A stretch of DNA of 64,000 nucleotides from Hesseltinella vesiculosa (taxonomy: Eukaryota > Mucoromycota > Mucoromycetes > Mucorales > Cunninghamellaceae): NCBI GenBank assembly GCA_002104935.1, contig MCGT01000012.1, forward strand, positions 62,001 to 126,000, written 5' to 3'. Each line of letters begins with the position of its first letter. Positions within the stretch are counted from its first letter, which is position 1. Below, in pieces: positions 1 to 11,211 of this stretch. The translations under genes and the position numbers were made by a program. The notes under the pieces were generated by a model. It made no database searches and had not been told where the DNA came from. It was given only the letters and a program-made list of their open reading frames with translations.

Positions 1-2351
1 TGCTGTTGGTCTATACGCAAAGTACGCTCAATGATAACGTGGAAGGTTGGGGTTTTTTTCTTTTTCAGTAGATCACTTACTTTCGACACGCGCATGATAG
101 TCTTGCCATCCTTGAGCGCCTTCCTCGCCAAACCTGGGCACTTCGCTATCCCAAAATTTGGCGAACTCCGAGACCATTTGCGTAATGGTGATCGAGGGCT
201 GATATTGGAAGAGCATGGGCTGGTAAAAGTTGAATTCAAAGATAGCCTGGATCATGCTAAAGGCCTTTTCTTTGTAACCTATGAAAAATAAAAAGTGAGC
301 CTACTTGGTCATGCTGGAGAAAAGGTACTTATGCCTACCGGACTGTTTCACAAATATACAGTAGCGCAGGAGGATATAAACCATGACAGATTCGACTCTT
401 GTAAGCTCTGCAAGTTTCATCGCAGGTCAAAAAAAAATGGCGGGAAAGTGGTCAGCCCTAAGCATGCCAGAAATACGTATATTTGGTCTTACCGTGATTG
501 TCATCCTCTTCTCTATGACTCATTAGTTGCAATGGCCTAGACAGTCGGTGGAGGGAGACCAGGCAATCCTCGAATACACGGCAGCAGTCTTCGAAGTTGT
601 AGCTAGCAAAATCAGTCTGTCGCAGATTGATGTATTCGGCCCATAGAGAAACAGTGCTGGTGCAGGTTGCCAAGGCTTTGTCCCAATGTGTCAAAACCTC
701 AACAGATCTACAAAAGAAATGAGAGAGAGAGGGGGGGGGTGAGGAAGCAGGAAGCTTACGGTCTAATTTAAAGGTATTTACCCCCAAACTTCGGCACCGC
801 AACGAAGATAACTTAACCAGAGTCGTTCATCGTCAGGGTTGTGCTTGAAGGCCTTTTCAAAGATGCTTAGCTTGACCTCAGTTAACGAGGCTTTGGTAGT
901 TTTGCTGCGGTTAGGACCACCAATATTTAATTTCGAGGAAGCTTGGTCTTGGAAATCAACAAAGGCTAGCCAGCTGTCAATGTCTGTTGGGTTCTATTGT
1001 TCGAGAGAAATACATTTAAAAAATAAGGGTAAGGTTCCTGACCACGTTCGCCTGCCAGCTTTACCTGAGCCAAATACTGGTTGAAGTCGACAGTTTTCTT
1101 GCGTATTTCTTCGTCTAGTTCGTCATGACCTTCTGATTGATCCACGTCCTGTTGCTGAGCTCCTTTCTGCTGGGTATGAATGTTTCGATAGTCAACACCG
1201 CTGGTGATCCAGTTGGTGTCCTCTTCCATTTCATCGTCATCGTCAAGCAGAATTTCTTCATCCGTTTGAGTCGCATCTGTAGGCTGTTGCTGAGATCCAA
1301 CAATTAACCTAGGCACGCCAAAAGAAAAAAAAATGAGGCTGTCTCTTTTTTTTCAGTGTAAGATCACCTTCTTACCTCGTAGCATTTGGGTAGGCCAGCA
1401 TTGCACGGCCTTCCAGCTGTGGTAAAGGATGCATAAAAAAAATGAGTATTTTCTGTTGATGGTCAATGATCATTTGCTCTTCACCTGCTGTCGTTTTTTC
1501 GTCGGGACGAGCTCAAGGACTTTGCCGGTCTGCAAGGATTCTGCAGAAATTCTCACATTACGGTCCAAGCCCAATACAAACCCGCCTAGAAAGAAAAACC
1601 GAATGAGACCAAATGTCGAGAGAGTAAATACAAGTACCTCCAGAGCGATGGTAACTTGGCACGTCGTATTGGTTTGGCCCATATTTCATCAGATCCTTGT
1701 CACCGCGTAGAGCAATGCAATAAGATATCCCAGTTTCTAGCATGACTCTACAAAATGAGAGAGACGATGAGCATCAGGATGCAAGGGAAGGGGAGGTGAG
1801 AGTGATGGATTGGGGTGGGTAGACTTGCGGTCGTAAATCCGGTGAAGGCGAGCGACGTCGAGTCTACACAAAAACATGGATCCCGTATAAGTAAAAGGAC
1901 GTGACGATGATTATACTATTTACCTGATGGGATGACTTTCTACGCGGCGATCTCGATCGCTCACGCTTTTGTTTGCGAGATCTTTTATGCAGAGGCGATC
2001 GGGATCGTTTGCGATGTCGTCTGCTGGCATGTGGCGATGGAGAGCGAGAGTGTTGGCGTTTTTTCTTTTTCCTTGATGGTCGGTCATCGTCAGAATCGCC
2101 TTGCAGTGCTAACAATATAAATGCATCGTCAGTATTGTTAATGTTGACTGAAAAGGTCGCCATCCATCTTACCAGAAAGGTCAGGCGCACTGGAATAGGT
2201 TGGCTTTTGAAGGACGGGTGCTGATTTGAAGGAAGGAGGAGGAGGGAGTGTCCATTGCTTATTCGCCTGAAACAAGCCAAATATTTTGTGATTAGAAAAA
2301 TGGGCATGGGCAGCAGCACACTCTAAAGCTATGAATTACCTGTTCACCCAT
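1..2351 (-). CDS. NRDE2: NRDE2-like nuclear RNA surveillance/silencing protein (3' part outside window)
   Basis: Multi-exon minus-strand gene; its C-terminal coding part lies beyond base 1. The N-terminus is an SR/RS-rich block (about 1930-2080, many RSRSP-type runs). Downstream exons carry half-a-TPR (HAT)-like helical repeats and family blocks: WAEYINLRQTDFASYNFEDC (about 600-660) and FWDSEVPRFGEEGAQGW (about 110-165), both typical of NRDE-2 homologues. In animals NRDE2 binds the exosome helicase MTR4; the fission-yeast relative Nrl1 works with Mtl1, and the worm protein is needed for nuclear RNAi. A nuclear role is inferred by family. The start is a 12-nt first coding exon (2340-2351, MGEQ), a GT donor at 2338-2339 read on the minus strand, then exon 2 from 2266. 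Family assignment is firm; intron borders in the middle were not all fixed. Confidence 0.85.
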
Positions 2352-2873
2352 GACAATCAAGCTTCCAGAAATGAAAAAGAAAGTGCAGTGCGGCCCTGCA
2401 ACAAAAAAAATAAAAAAAATAAAAAACAGACTCCGCAGTCATCCCTCGGCTGCTGCCTTGACCATCTCTACATCTGCATTGGAGAGTATATGGAAAATCG
2501 GCAAACACGTAAAGGAAGACTGAACCTTTTCGTTGCCTTAGACAATGCTCAGAAGGAATAAGGTCGCATCAAACAAAAAATTCCGCGGACCCGGTGATGA
2601 AACATATCGTCGGCGAGTTTGGAGCATCACTGCTTGACGCGAGTGGATCTTTACAGACAACAGAGATAAAGTACAATGAGCAACTTGTTGGTCTTGACAG
2701 ACGATGCGGCATATCTTATTTAATGATTTTAGCCCTGCTTGAATCAAGGTTCTGGCACGTCCCAAAAATGAAACAACCGATGCGCCGGCCATTTTTGCTC
2801 TTTTTTAATTTTCAGCCTGCGCCTGTTCCCGTTTCTTTCTCTTCTTCTCTTCTTTACTTTTTTCTTCTTCTTC
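2352..2873. promoter_or_regulatory. Intergenic region between divergent NRDE2 and S28 peptidase genes
   Basis: About 520 bp between two divergently transcribed genes, so it should hold both promoters. It contains A-rich runs near 2400-2430 and a pyrimidine-rich tract (about 2835-2870) just before the peptidase ATG. Small ORFs here show no family resemblance. No clear TATA box was seen. Confidence 0.4.
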
Positions 2874-4756
2874 ATGTTCAAGTCTAGTGTTGCTCTTGTG
2901 ACGCTGCTTGCTGGTCTTGTCCATGCCATTCAGTTTCCTAGGCATAGATTATTAAAGTGAGGTTTTGGCATGCTCGTTTATTCCCTGTGCTCACCGCATC
3001 TTTTCTTTTATTTTACGTGTTCAATTACAGCGACGACCGCCAAGTGCTTGCTCAATCGCTGGATGCAAAGTACGGCCCATTTTATTTTGATCAACGGGTG
3101 GACCATGAAGCTGGAAGCACTGCCACATTCCGACAAAGACTTTGGGTCAATGCCGATTGGTACCAAGAAAATGGCCCTGTTATCCGTACGTTCTCTTATG
3201 ACCCCTTGTCACTTACCCTAACGCTGCCCTTCTACTTTCATAGTGTACAACGCCGGTGAAATGCCAGCAGATGAGCGAGCTGTCTATGTCACCAACTCGT
3301 CCATGGCTCTGCTGGCACGCGAACTGAATGGCGCGGTCATCGTCATGGAGCATCGCTCCTATGGCCAATCCCAGCCTGGTCCTGACTATAGCACCAAGTA
3401 TTTGAAAACGCTGACCACTGCCAATGCATTGTCTGACATGGCCAATATTATTTTGCATTTTGAGGTAAAATAGGATGGGAATATCGATCTTGCCTGACCT
3501 CATCGCTCTTCTCTCATGCTGGACAGATTCCCGCCCTTGGCCGTGCTCTCCCTCCTCCTGAAGCTCAGTGGATTGTGTACGGAGGCTCCTACAGCGGTAA
3601 CCTGGCCGCTTGGATGCGCCAAAAGTACCCTGACCTGGTGTTTGCAGCCGTCGCTTCTTCGGCGCCTGTGCAAATGAAGCGCAATTTTTATGAATACTTT
3701 GAACCAATCCAACAATACGGTCCACCCGAATGCATTAACGCCATTGAACAAGTGATCAAGCATGTTGACCATATCCTCGCCACTCCTTTTTCGCATGCAA
3801 AGGCTGAACTCAAGGACCGCTTTGGCGTCAAAGATTTGACTTACGATGATGACTTTGCTGAGTGTAAGAGATGCTGACGAAAAAAAAAGAGGTGCACCAG
3901 TGACTGTCAGCTAAGAGTCTCTCTTTTTACAGTGCTTTCAATGCCTCTTGGTTTGTGGCAAGACATGACCCCTGCCAGAAATCCTTTTGGTGAATTCTGC
4001 AAAGTCTTCGAGAATGCCTACACTTTGAATGATCAGATAGATGCCTACGCTGGCTACATCAAGAATGCCGTGGTCAAGTCTTGCCGCGACGAGCCTCTGG
4101 ACCATTGCCTCGGCACACATGATCCCAACGCAAGTCAATACACGGATCTCCAAAGCGAGGTGCGACCCTGGATGTACCAAGTTTGCACCGAAGTAAGCGG
4201 CTCGCGGAAAAAGGAAAAAAATACCCAGAATGGCATCCATGGCAAAAGGAACCAAGCTGACTTTTTTTTTTTTTTTGATAAGTACGCCTATTGGCAAACA
4301 GGCAATTTGCCTTGGAAGTCAACTATTGTGTCTCGTCACCTGAACGTCCGCTGGTATGAACGTCAATGTCCATTGTTCTTTGGCAAGGATGAGGTTCCTC
4401 ATGTACCTGCCTGGCGAGCCCACAATAAGAAATATGACGGCTGGCACATCCAATTGAACCGCACCTTTTGGCTGGACGGTGAAATGGACCCCTGGCGCAC
4501 GCTCAGTGTCAACAGCGACCATGCCCCTTCACCTGACACTTCCAACCCTACGGCTGTCTATGCTGTCATCCCTGGGGGCGTGCACCATTGGGACTTTTTT
4601 GTCAGCGACACTGTCAGCGACTTCATCAAGCAGTTGCACAAAGACATGGTCCACACCCTGCGGTCATGGCTCAAAGATGAAGGTCAGAGCGCCAAAGAGA
4701 CACCTCTAGCTAACCATCAACAGCAACCCATGAACCAACATCCCTTCTCTGTATAA
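2874..4756 (+). CDS. Secreted serine carboxypeptidase, peptidase family S28
   Basis: Six exons (2874-2956, 3031-3185, 3244-3464, 3527-3863, 3933-4192, 4283-4756) join in frame to 509 residues, normal for family S28 (lysosomal Pro-Xaa carboxypeptidase / thymus-specific serine peptidase group). The start gives a signal peptide (MFKSSVALVTLLAGLVHA), so the product is probably secreted or vacuolar. Family marks in order: FDQRVDHE near the mature N-terminus, EHRSYGQSQP, the nucleophile motif GGSYSGNLAAW, LDGEMDPW with the catalytic Asp, and GGVHHWD with the catalytic His. All three catalytic residues are present, so the enzyme looks intact. Family members remove C-terminal residues after proline; the exact specificity cannot be read here. 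Confidence 0.93.
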
Positions 4757-4777
4757 ATAAGCACGCTGATGCCAATG

Positions 4778-4783
4778 AATAAA
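4778..4783 (+). terminator. Polyadenylation signal AATAAA of the S28 gene
   Basis: AATAAA lies 22 bp after the stop codon of the S28 peptidase gene, a usual spacing for a poly(A) signal. Confidence 0.55.
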
Positions 4784-5044
4784 ACAAGAGGCACTGATCA
4801 GCCGTGAGCCAAATGGCGCCTCTCATGCTCTTAAACTCTGTGATGCATTGCATCAGTAGTTTGAGTTGAGCTAGCAGGGCTTCCAATAAAATACTTTATC
4901 CCACGCAATTTCCACCTGGTATTTCTTTGCGTCCATGGGATGAACTGCAAAGTCATTTCTATTGCACGACAAGCTAGCATCGAAAGCATATTAGGGCATC
5001 TTTGCCAGCCGTCTAGTTCTTCCCTCCGGTGTCCGAGGTTACTG

Positions 5045-5790
5045 AAATTTACCCATGGTACTGGCATGAAAAATTTGGGGTGGATTATTTAGAGCAAGTT
5101 TGCACTGTGGTTTTTGGTCAGAACATGGCGAGGTCTGCTCACTCGTGTTATTTTTTTTTGTTCTCTATCCTTTTTGAGATATAGGCCAGGAACCGCAGAA
5201 AATGAGGAGGGGGGAGGTGGCCAATGAACGTGGCAGACCTCTTGTGTTCTGATGTAGGCCCGATGCTCAAGCGAGAGCACTACTCTACAGATCACCTGGG
5301 GGGAGCCCTGATGAAAGTGGCCGATTTTTCATTTTTTTAGCTGGTGTTGTGTTTCTGACCGATAAACGTTATAAATGGCACCTTTATTCATAGTAAAATA
5401 ATAATGAGTAATTGAAAACAAAGTGAAAGTTGTTGAGCAAACAACCCACCGAATCCGTTCGGTGCTTAACCTTGACAAATAAAAAAAAGCAGTAGAAAGG
5501 CGTTGGAAAAGAAATAGGTTGGCGGCGGTCAAAAAAAAGAGTGGCGAACAAACAAAGCAAAAGGCTCGTGATGATGGAACCCACGGATGACAACTTGAAC
5601 ACTGGTGAATCGGAAAGGTCAAAACGAAACTGCTCAAAAGTTGGCTGGGCGAGCTTCTCTGGTCAACCTGATTTTTTCGGTACCATCTTCATTCATGCAT
5701 TTACCGGTACGCACCCTTGCATATTGTAATTTCAAATCGATACAATCACTCAAAAGTGCTGTGCAGCAATATTTTTTTTTTTCTTGTTAG
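5045..5790 (+). repeat. Dispersed repeat family A, copy 1 (interrupted by family B)
   Basis: The left part (about 5045-5348) and right part (about 5600-5790) match the two halves of an uninterrupted repeat found in reverse orientation at about 22435-22765 and 55735-56000. Shared landmarks are GGCATGAAAAATTTGGGG at the left, a CGATTTTTCATTTTTTTAGC tract at the centre, GGTCAAAACGAAACTGCTC, and the palindrome CACTCAAAAGTG near the right end. No coding capacity was seen. It is most simply a short non-autonomous mobile element. Confidence 0.7.
5349..5600 (-). mobile_element. Short element family B inside repeat A (reverse orientation)
   Basis: About 250 bp interrupt repeat A and are flanked on both sides by CTGGTG, a likely 6-bp target duplication. 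Its reverse complement shares an ACCGAACGGATTCGGT hairpin and AATAAAGGTGCC with copies at about 26795-27030 and 61208-61500. Both ends read AGTGTT/GTGTTT from outside, suggesting short terminal inverted repeats. There is no ORF of interest, so it is probably a MITE-like passenger. Confidence 0.6.
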
Positions 5791-5906
5791 AAAAAAAAAT
5801 TGAACTGCCATTGCAACCGTTTCTTTTTACTTTTTACTTTTGCCTCCAAGTTTTGCAGTTCTGATTGTTTTTTGTAACTCTGATTTCGATCATCGTCTCC
5901 TTGCAT

Positions 5907-7638
5907 TTATTCATAGTTGGGGATGGGGGGGATTTTATGGGGGCGGCTTGCCGTTGGTCCAAGCCATGTCTTCTTCACAAAGCCAGTGTTTTGCAAAGGG
6001 CTCTGCGAACCAAAGTCGCTTCCATCCTTGTTGTAGGCCTTTTGAATCACATTTGCCAAACGTTCGCCCATCTCCTAAGAATCGAACATAATAAACGCTG
6101 CGTCGAAATTAAAAAAAAAAAAAAAAACGCCCTTACCTTCATGTAATTAATATGCGGGATACCAACTTCGAAAAATCGCTTGATATCTTGCGCGCTCGTT
6201 GGGAACTTCACAGTTTTCCCAATGCTAGAAGCAATATATCCATGGCCATCATTGGTATATTTGATAGCGATTAGACTTGCCTTCATACCTAAATAGTATA
6301 ACCATAAGCAGCTGCAGCAAACTCGAAGTGAAGTTACAAATGCAGAATGCTTACCGCACACTTGGAGGTTAACAACAGTCAGTTTCTTTGCATTATCCAG
6401 GCCCGACTTGGACTTAATTGCGATGTCATCCAAAATACATTTGCCTTCAACAATAAGCTTGGTGTTGTCTGTTACAACCTTTTTACGCATATCGCCAGAT
6501 CTTGCGAACTCACAATTTGCAACGTCATAGGACTTTTGATCAGGTGTGGTGTATATGAGACGAAGGTCGACTTTGAAAGGACCCCTAGCATATTCAGTTG
6601 ACTCCAACATCTTGACTAGATCGGCCGATGCAACGTTTTGTGTTTCACCACTACAACAAAATATTAGAGTAATCTCTAAGAGATTTTCAACTTGTAGCAT
6701 TAGCGTGCTTACCTGCGAAGACTGACCTTTGACCCTTCGAAGATTATTTCAAACACAGGACTCCAGAAGAGACGAAACAGGTCAGTCTCACTAAGTTTTC
6801 TCCAATTGTCGACTGATTTGCTTTGGAATTCAAAAACGGATATTCTACTCGAATACAAACATTTAGTCACCTTAATAGTATCTGCAGTTCATACCTGATC
6901 AACAACTTACAAATGATGAAATATGCGATAGTATTTGAGTTGGTCCTTGGACTTTGATTCAGCTATCAAGTTGGAGGCGCCTGAAAATCGACCATCTTCC
7001 TATACGCAAATGTTATGTGAGCGACCTTTGGAAAAAGAAAAAGGAAAGGGTGCTACCTTGTCGATTATTGCCACAATAGAGTTGATGATGTCTTCGTCAA
7101 TGCTTTTCAAGTTTAAGGATGCAAACGCATTTTCTTCTCGAAATCGTTTCCATTTGATAGCGGCAACCTTCGCCTTTTTGTGATAATCGATCATAGGATT
7201 CAATATTGAGTTCAAAGATAAACTAAACAGGTCGTAAGTATGTTGCTTTAGCAGTAAAAATTGATATGCCTTACTGTACAAGCGCCTTCTCGATAGAACT
7301 CAATGTAGCGTATTTATCGTGACTCGACGCGGCATGCTTCCACACTAACGCCATCACAGACTAGAAAATCTATTAATAACGCCATGTCTTTATCTTGTAG
7401 TGCTTACATCGCTATCGAGGTCCTTTCTTTCACGATTGCTATTGCTGGTGACTCGTTTGCGACGAGTGATTCTTCGATTCGTGACATCTTCAAGCTGCCT
7501 TTTCCGATCACGACTCAAAACACGCTGTATCAAAATTTCTTCGCTTTGTCTGTCCTCCAATAATTCGTTCAACTCATTCAATGACCTACACAGATTAGGA
7601 GTTTAGATTGTAATAATCCACATGATAGCAACTTACAT
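5907..7638 (-). CDS. Unnamed multi-exon protein of a likely lineage-expanded fungal family
   Basis: Eight or so exons read through on the minus strand and end with TAA at 5907-5909. The start appears to be an ATG split by an intron: AT at 7637-7638, then G at the next exon, giving MSLNELNELLEDRQ. The N-terminal ~60 residues are very basic (RRITRRKRVTSNSNRERK) and suit nucleic-acid binding or nuclear import. The middle has SVDNWRKLSETDLFRLFWSP and a block around VRSGET-like SLRSGETQNVAS, followed by a beta-rich C-terminal half ending PPIPNYE. The pattern resembles large families of uncharacterised Mucoromycota proteins that I know only as hypothetical. No function is assigned. It lies next to the 297-bp tandem array, which sits on its 5' side. 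Confidence 0.6.
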
Positions 7639-7764
7639 TTCAAATTTGCAAAAGAAGAGAGCAAAAGAGGTGGGTGGGGGTTTTTTTTGTTCAAATTCAA
7701 AACTCCGCTCGTGGCGATAAAAATCCGGTCAATTTTCTTTTTTTTTTTTTTTCGTAAGCAAGGC

Positions 7765-9180
7765 GATGAGAACAAGTTCCCTCTGTCTTTGGCAAGAGTT
7801 GCTCCTACGTCTGGCTTTGCAATAACAGATTGACTGTGTCTCTGGATTGCATCTCTTGGCGATAAAGCGATGGATGGGCAACTACGGCTTGTGGCCTGAG
7901 TCCTGAAGTTGCTTTGCTGGGGCTGTTTGTACAAGACCAAGATCTCATCAAGGTATTCAAAACGTCTAGACGCTGATGTATGACGATTGCTGACCCTTTT
8001 TATTCTTTTGCTATATGTCAACTTCTTCGAGCCAAAGACACAGTGGCAGCTTTCCTATGTAATTAGGCAAGCTCCCTCTGTGTCTTTGGCAAGAGTTGCT
8101 CCTACGTCTAGGTTTGCAATCACAGATTGATTATGTCTCTGGGTTGCATCTCTAGGCGATAAGGCGATGGATGGGCAATTACGGCTTGTGGCCTGAGTCC
8201 TGAAGTTGTTTGGCTGGGGCTGTTTGAACAAGACCAAGATCTCATCAAGGTATTCAAAACGTCTAGACGCTGATGTATGACGATTGCTGACCCTTTTTAT
8301 TCTTTTGCTATATGTCAACTTCTTCGAGCCAAAGACACAGTGGCAGCTTTCCTATGTAATTAGGCAAGCTCCCTCTGTGTCTTTGGCAAGAGTTGCTCCT
8401 ACGTCTAGGTTTGCAATCACAGATTGATTATGTCTCTGGGTTGCATCTCTAGGCGATAAGGCGATGGATGGGCAATTACGGCTTGTGGCCTGAGTCCTGA
8501 AGTTGTTTGGCTGGGGCTGTTTGAACAAGACCAAGATCTCATCAAGGTATTCAAAACGTCTAGACGCTGATGTATGACGATTGCTGACCCTTTTTATTCT
8601 TTTGCTATATGTCAACTTCTTCGAGCCAAAGACACAGTGGCAGCTTTCCTATGTAATTAGGCAAGCTCCCTCTGTGTCTTTGGCAAGAGTTGCTCCTACG
8701 TCTAGGTTTGCAATCACAGATTGATTATGTCTCTGGGTTGCATCTCTAGGCGATAAGGCGATGGATGGGCAATTACGGCTTGTGGCCTGAGTCCTGAAGT
8801 TGTTTGGCTGGGGCTGTTTGAACAAGACCAAGATCTCATCAAGGTATTCAAAACGTCTAGACGCTGATGTATGACGATTGCTGACCCTTTTTATTCTTTT
8901 GCTATATGTCAACTTCTTCGAGCCAAAGACACAGTGGCAGCTTTCCTATGTAATTAGGCAAGCTCCCTCTGTGTCTTTGGCAAGAGTTGCTCCTACGTCT
9001 AGGTTTGCAATCACAGATTGATTATGTCTCTGGGTTGCATCTCTAGGCGATAAGGCGATGGATGGGCAATTACGGCTTGTGGCCTGAGTCCTGAAGTTGC
9101 TTTGCTGGGGCTGCTTGAACAAGACCAAGATCTCATCAAGGTATTCAAAACGTCTAGATGGCGATGCATGGCGATGCACT
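7765..9180. repeat. Tandem array of five 297-bp units
   Basis: The landmark TGGCAGCTTTCCTATG recurs at 8044, 8341, 8638 and 8935, an exact 297-bp period. The three central units (about 8061-8951) look identical base for base. The first (about 7765-8060) and last (about 8952-9180) have diverged, and the last is cut short. The period is 99 codons, and each unit has the same minus-strand ORF of up to 87 codons (MTYSKRIKRVSNRHTSASRR to DVGATLAKD) ending in TAG, so the array is not one long ORF. Unit-1 differences in that frame are mostly amino-acid changing, which argues against a conserved peptide. Central homogeneity suggests recent unequal exchange. Confidence 0.9.
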
Positions 9181-9199
9181 GATCTTTTCTAATTTTTTT

Positions 9200-9670
9200 G
9201 GATCAAGGATATCAAGCTACCGGTATGTAGGGTCTCTTCTTGGCTTTGCAGCGCTAGCGATAGATGCATATTTTTTGACGCGTGTGCCTACCTGAAATTC
9301 ATTGCCTTTCTCAAATAAATTTCTCAACAAATGATCAGTGACAGTACTCGTATGACAGTCATTTAGGCCCACCCAAAAAAAAAAAAAAAAATAAGGTCTC
9401 CACGAAATCAAAGGGCTCTATATTTAAAACAGTGTTAAAGGAGAATCAAACAAGAGGACGGGTTGAAACTGACCGGGATCGTGCCAGTTTTTCGCGATTA
9501 ATGTTAGGGAGTAGAGCGATCGTTTTGCCCTGCTGGTTGGCAGCCGGGCTTGAGCCAGACATGTGCCATTAGGAGAAGATCGAAGAACGTGGTGATCTCT
9601 AAAAGGAGCAAAGGGGCAGACTAGGCAAATGAACGCAACCTTCCTGGGGTAATCGTGGGCGGAGGTCATG
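9200..9670 (-). other. Possible decayed or unannotated minus-strand coding fragments
   Basis: Two open stretches lie between the tandem array and the wall-protein gene. One (about 9217-9370) reads NDCHTSTVTDHLLRNLFEKG with a T-rich tract before it. The other (9424-9669) is an 81-codon ORF starting MTSAHDYPRKVAFICL. Neither matches a family I know. They could be exons of a small gene or remnants of one related to the unnamed gene at 5.9-7.6 kb. Confidence 0.25.
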
Positions 9671-9759
9671 GTAAGAAAAAAAAAAAAACCGGTCATGCAA
9701 GAGGCTTTATAAAAGGAGATTAAGAACTGGAATACAAATTGCAAAATGGAGAGTGTAAA

Positions 9760-10695
9760 TTAAGCGTAGACGGCGGCAATGACGGCAGGGACAGCCAAGG
9801 CAGCCACAGTCCATTGAACGGCACGACCAGCACCGCTGGTGACGGTGGTGGCAGCAGCAGAGGGAGCAGCAGAGGAAGGAGCCTTGGAAGCGCTGGAAGG
9901 AGCAGCAGAGGCAGTAGGGACAGCAGAGGAAGGAACGGAAACAACAGAAGCGCTAGCTGAGCCAGTGGCAGAAGCAGAAGCAGCACCAATGGTACCAGTG
10001 CCGCCTTGAATGCTGAAAGGACCACTGTAGGCGTTGGCGCTGTTCGTTCGAAGCATCCCGAGGAGGAGTGGGAAAAAAATTAATAAAAGTTTGTCCTACA
10101 GCGGTCTTTGAATGGCATTTTTTTTTTTTTTTTGTGTACCTCTTGCCAGTGCTGTCAGTGTAGGTGATTTGGAAGGCGAAGGTTCCGGTGCTGACGAAGG
10201 ATTTGGGCACCTGGTGATTATATAAAAAAGTTTGTGAGACATCGTGTTTTCATAATTATGCCGTGAAATGGCCATTTACAGTCCAGTCGTATTCACCAGA
10301 AGAACCGTTGATGTTGAAGGAGACACCGGTGACGGCCATGGCAGCAGAGTTGGTGCCAGAAATCACAGAGACCTTGGCATTACCGGCAACACCGTTCTTC
10401 CAGGCTGTAAAAGTCGGGGTGAGAAAGGGTAAAATAAAAAACTAGGGAGGAAAATGAAAGTAACTTACTGATACGAGCACTATTCAAGGAGGCCATTGGC
10501 AATCAGGAATAAAATAAATAAAAGAAATGAGTAACTCGAATTGGTAACAGGAAGAGGTAGGTGGGCAAGAGGGACTTACGTAGAGCCAGCAGTCAAAGAA
10601 GTGCCAGACAGAGGGTAAGTGATGTAGAAAGGATCGGTAGCAGTTGCAGCGAGGGCGACAGTAGCAAAGGCAAGGAGAGTAGCGAAGACCTTCAT
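9760..10695 (-). CDS. Kre9/Knh1-like Ser/Ala-rich GPI-anchored cell-surface protein
   Basis: Five exons (10695-10580, 10479-10469, 10404-10280, 10210-10140, 10039-9760) join in frame to 200 residues. The layout is a signal peptide (MKVFATLLAFATVALA), a domain of about 95 residues beginning DPFYITYPLSGTSLTAG and including YDWTVPKSFVSTG, typical of the Kre9/Knh1-like (Ser-Thr-rich GPI-anchored membrane) domain, then a Ser/Ala/Pro-rich stalk, and a C-terminal hydrophobic tail (AVQWTVAALAVPAVIAAVYA) after SGAG that fits a GPI-addition signal. It is probably attached to plasma membrane or wall. Related yeast proteins take part in beta-1,6-glucan assembly, but many fungal members have no known role. 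Exon 2 is only 11 nt. Confidence 0.85.
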
Positions 10696-11211
10696 GGTTG
10701 TTAGAATGGGTTAAGGAACGACAAGGGAAATGAATTGAAGAAGAAAAAGAAAAAGAAAACACCTCGCACATGAAGTTTTAAAGTGACAGACCAAGGTAAC
10801 ACAAAGCTTTTCTTCAAGGAAACCCAAGATTGGTATACCTTTCCCTTAATCTAATTGACATGGTTCTCTCCAGTGCCGATATTATTTTGAAAATCTACCC
10901 CATTTCTGAAAGAAGGAGCTAAAAATATAAAGGGGCTCTCATCGCTTGTCTCTTTTTCACTCCTTGTAAAATGCTTTTTGAACTTCCCCTTTGTCACACG
11001 CGTGCAAATTTTTTTTCCTTCTTCTCGTTCTTCTTTGTGTGACCATACCCAAACATGGCTTTTTCGTCAAGTCAACCATGGCAGCATTTTGATTGGTCTC
11101 TGCCTTTGTTTTTTTTCGTCTCCACCTGTTCATCACTTTTTCCCTCACTGGCCTTTTTTTAAAAAACGTTTTTTGACGAACAAACAACCTCCACAGCCGC
11201 CTTCATCCTTC
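10696..11211. promoter_or_regulatory. Divergent intergenic region of the wall-protein and F-box genes
   Basis: About 515 bp between two divergent starts. A TATA-like AATATAAAGG occurs near 10925 on the plus strand, roughly 280 bp before the F-box ATG. The rest is pyrimidine-rich near the F-box start. Transcription start sites cannot be fixed by eye. Confidence 0.35.

Noticed and set aside
7765..9180. CRISPR-like array
   Set aside because: Units are 297-bp direct copies without short repeats and unique spacers; this is a eukaryotic tandem repeat.
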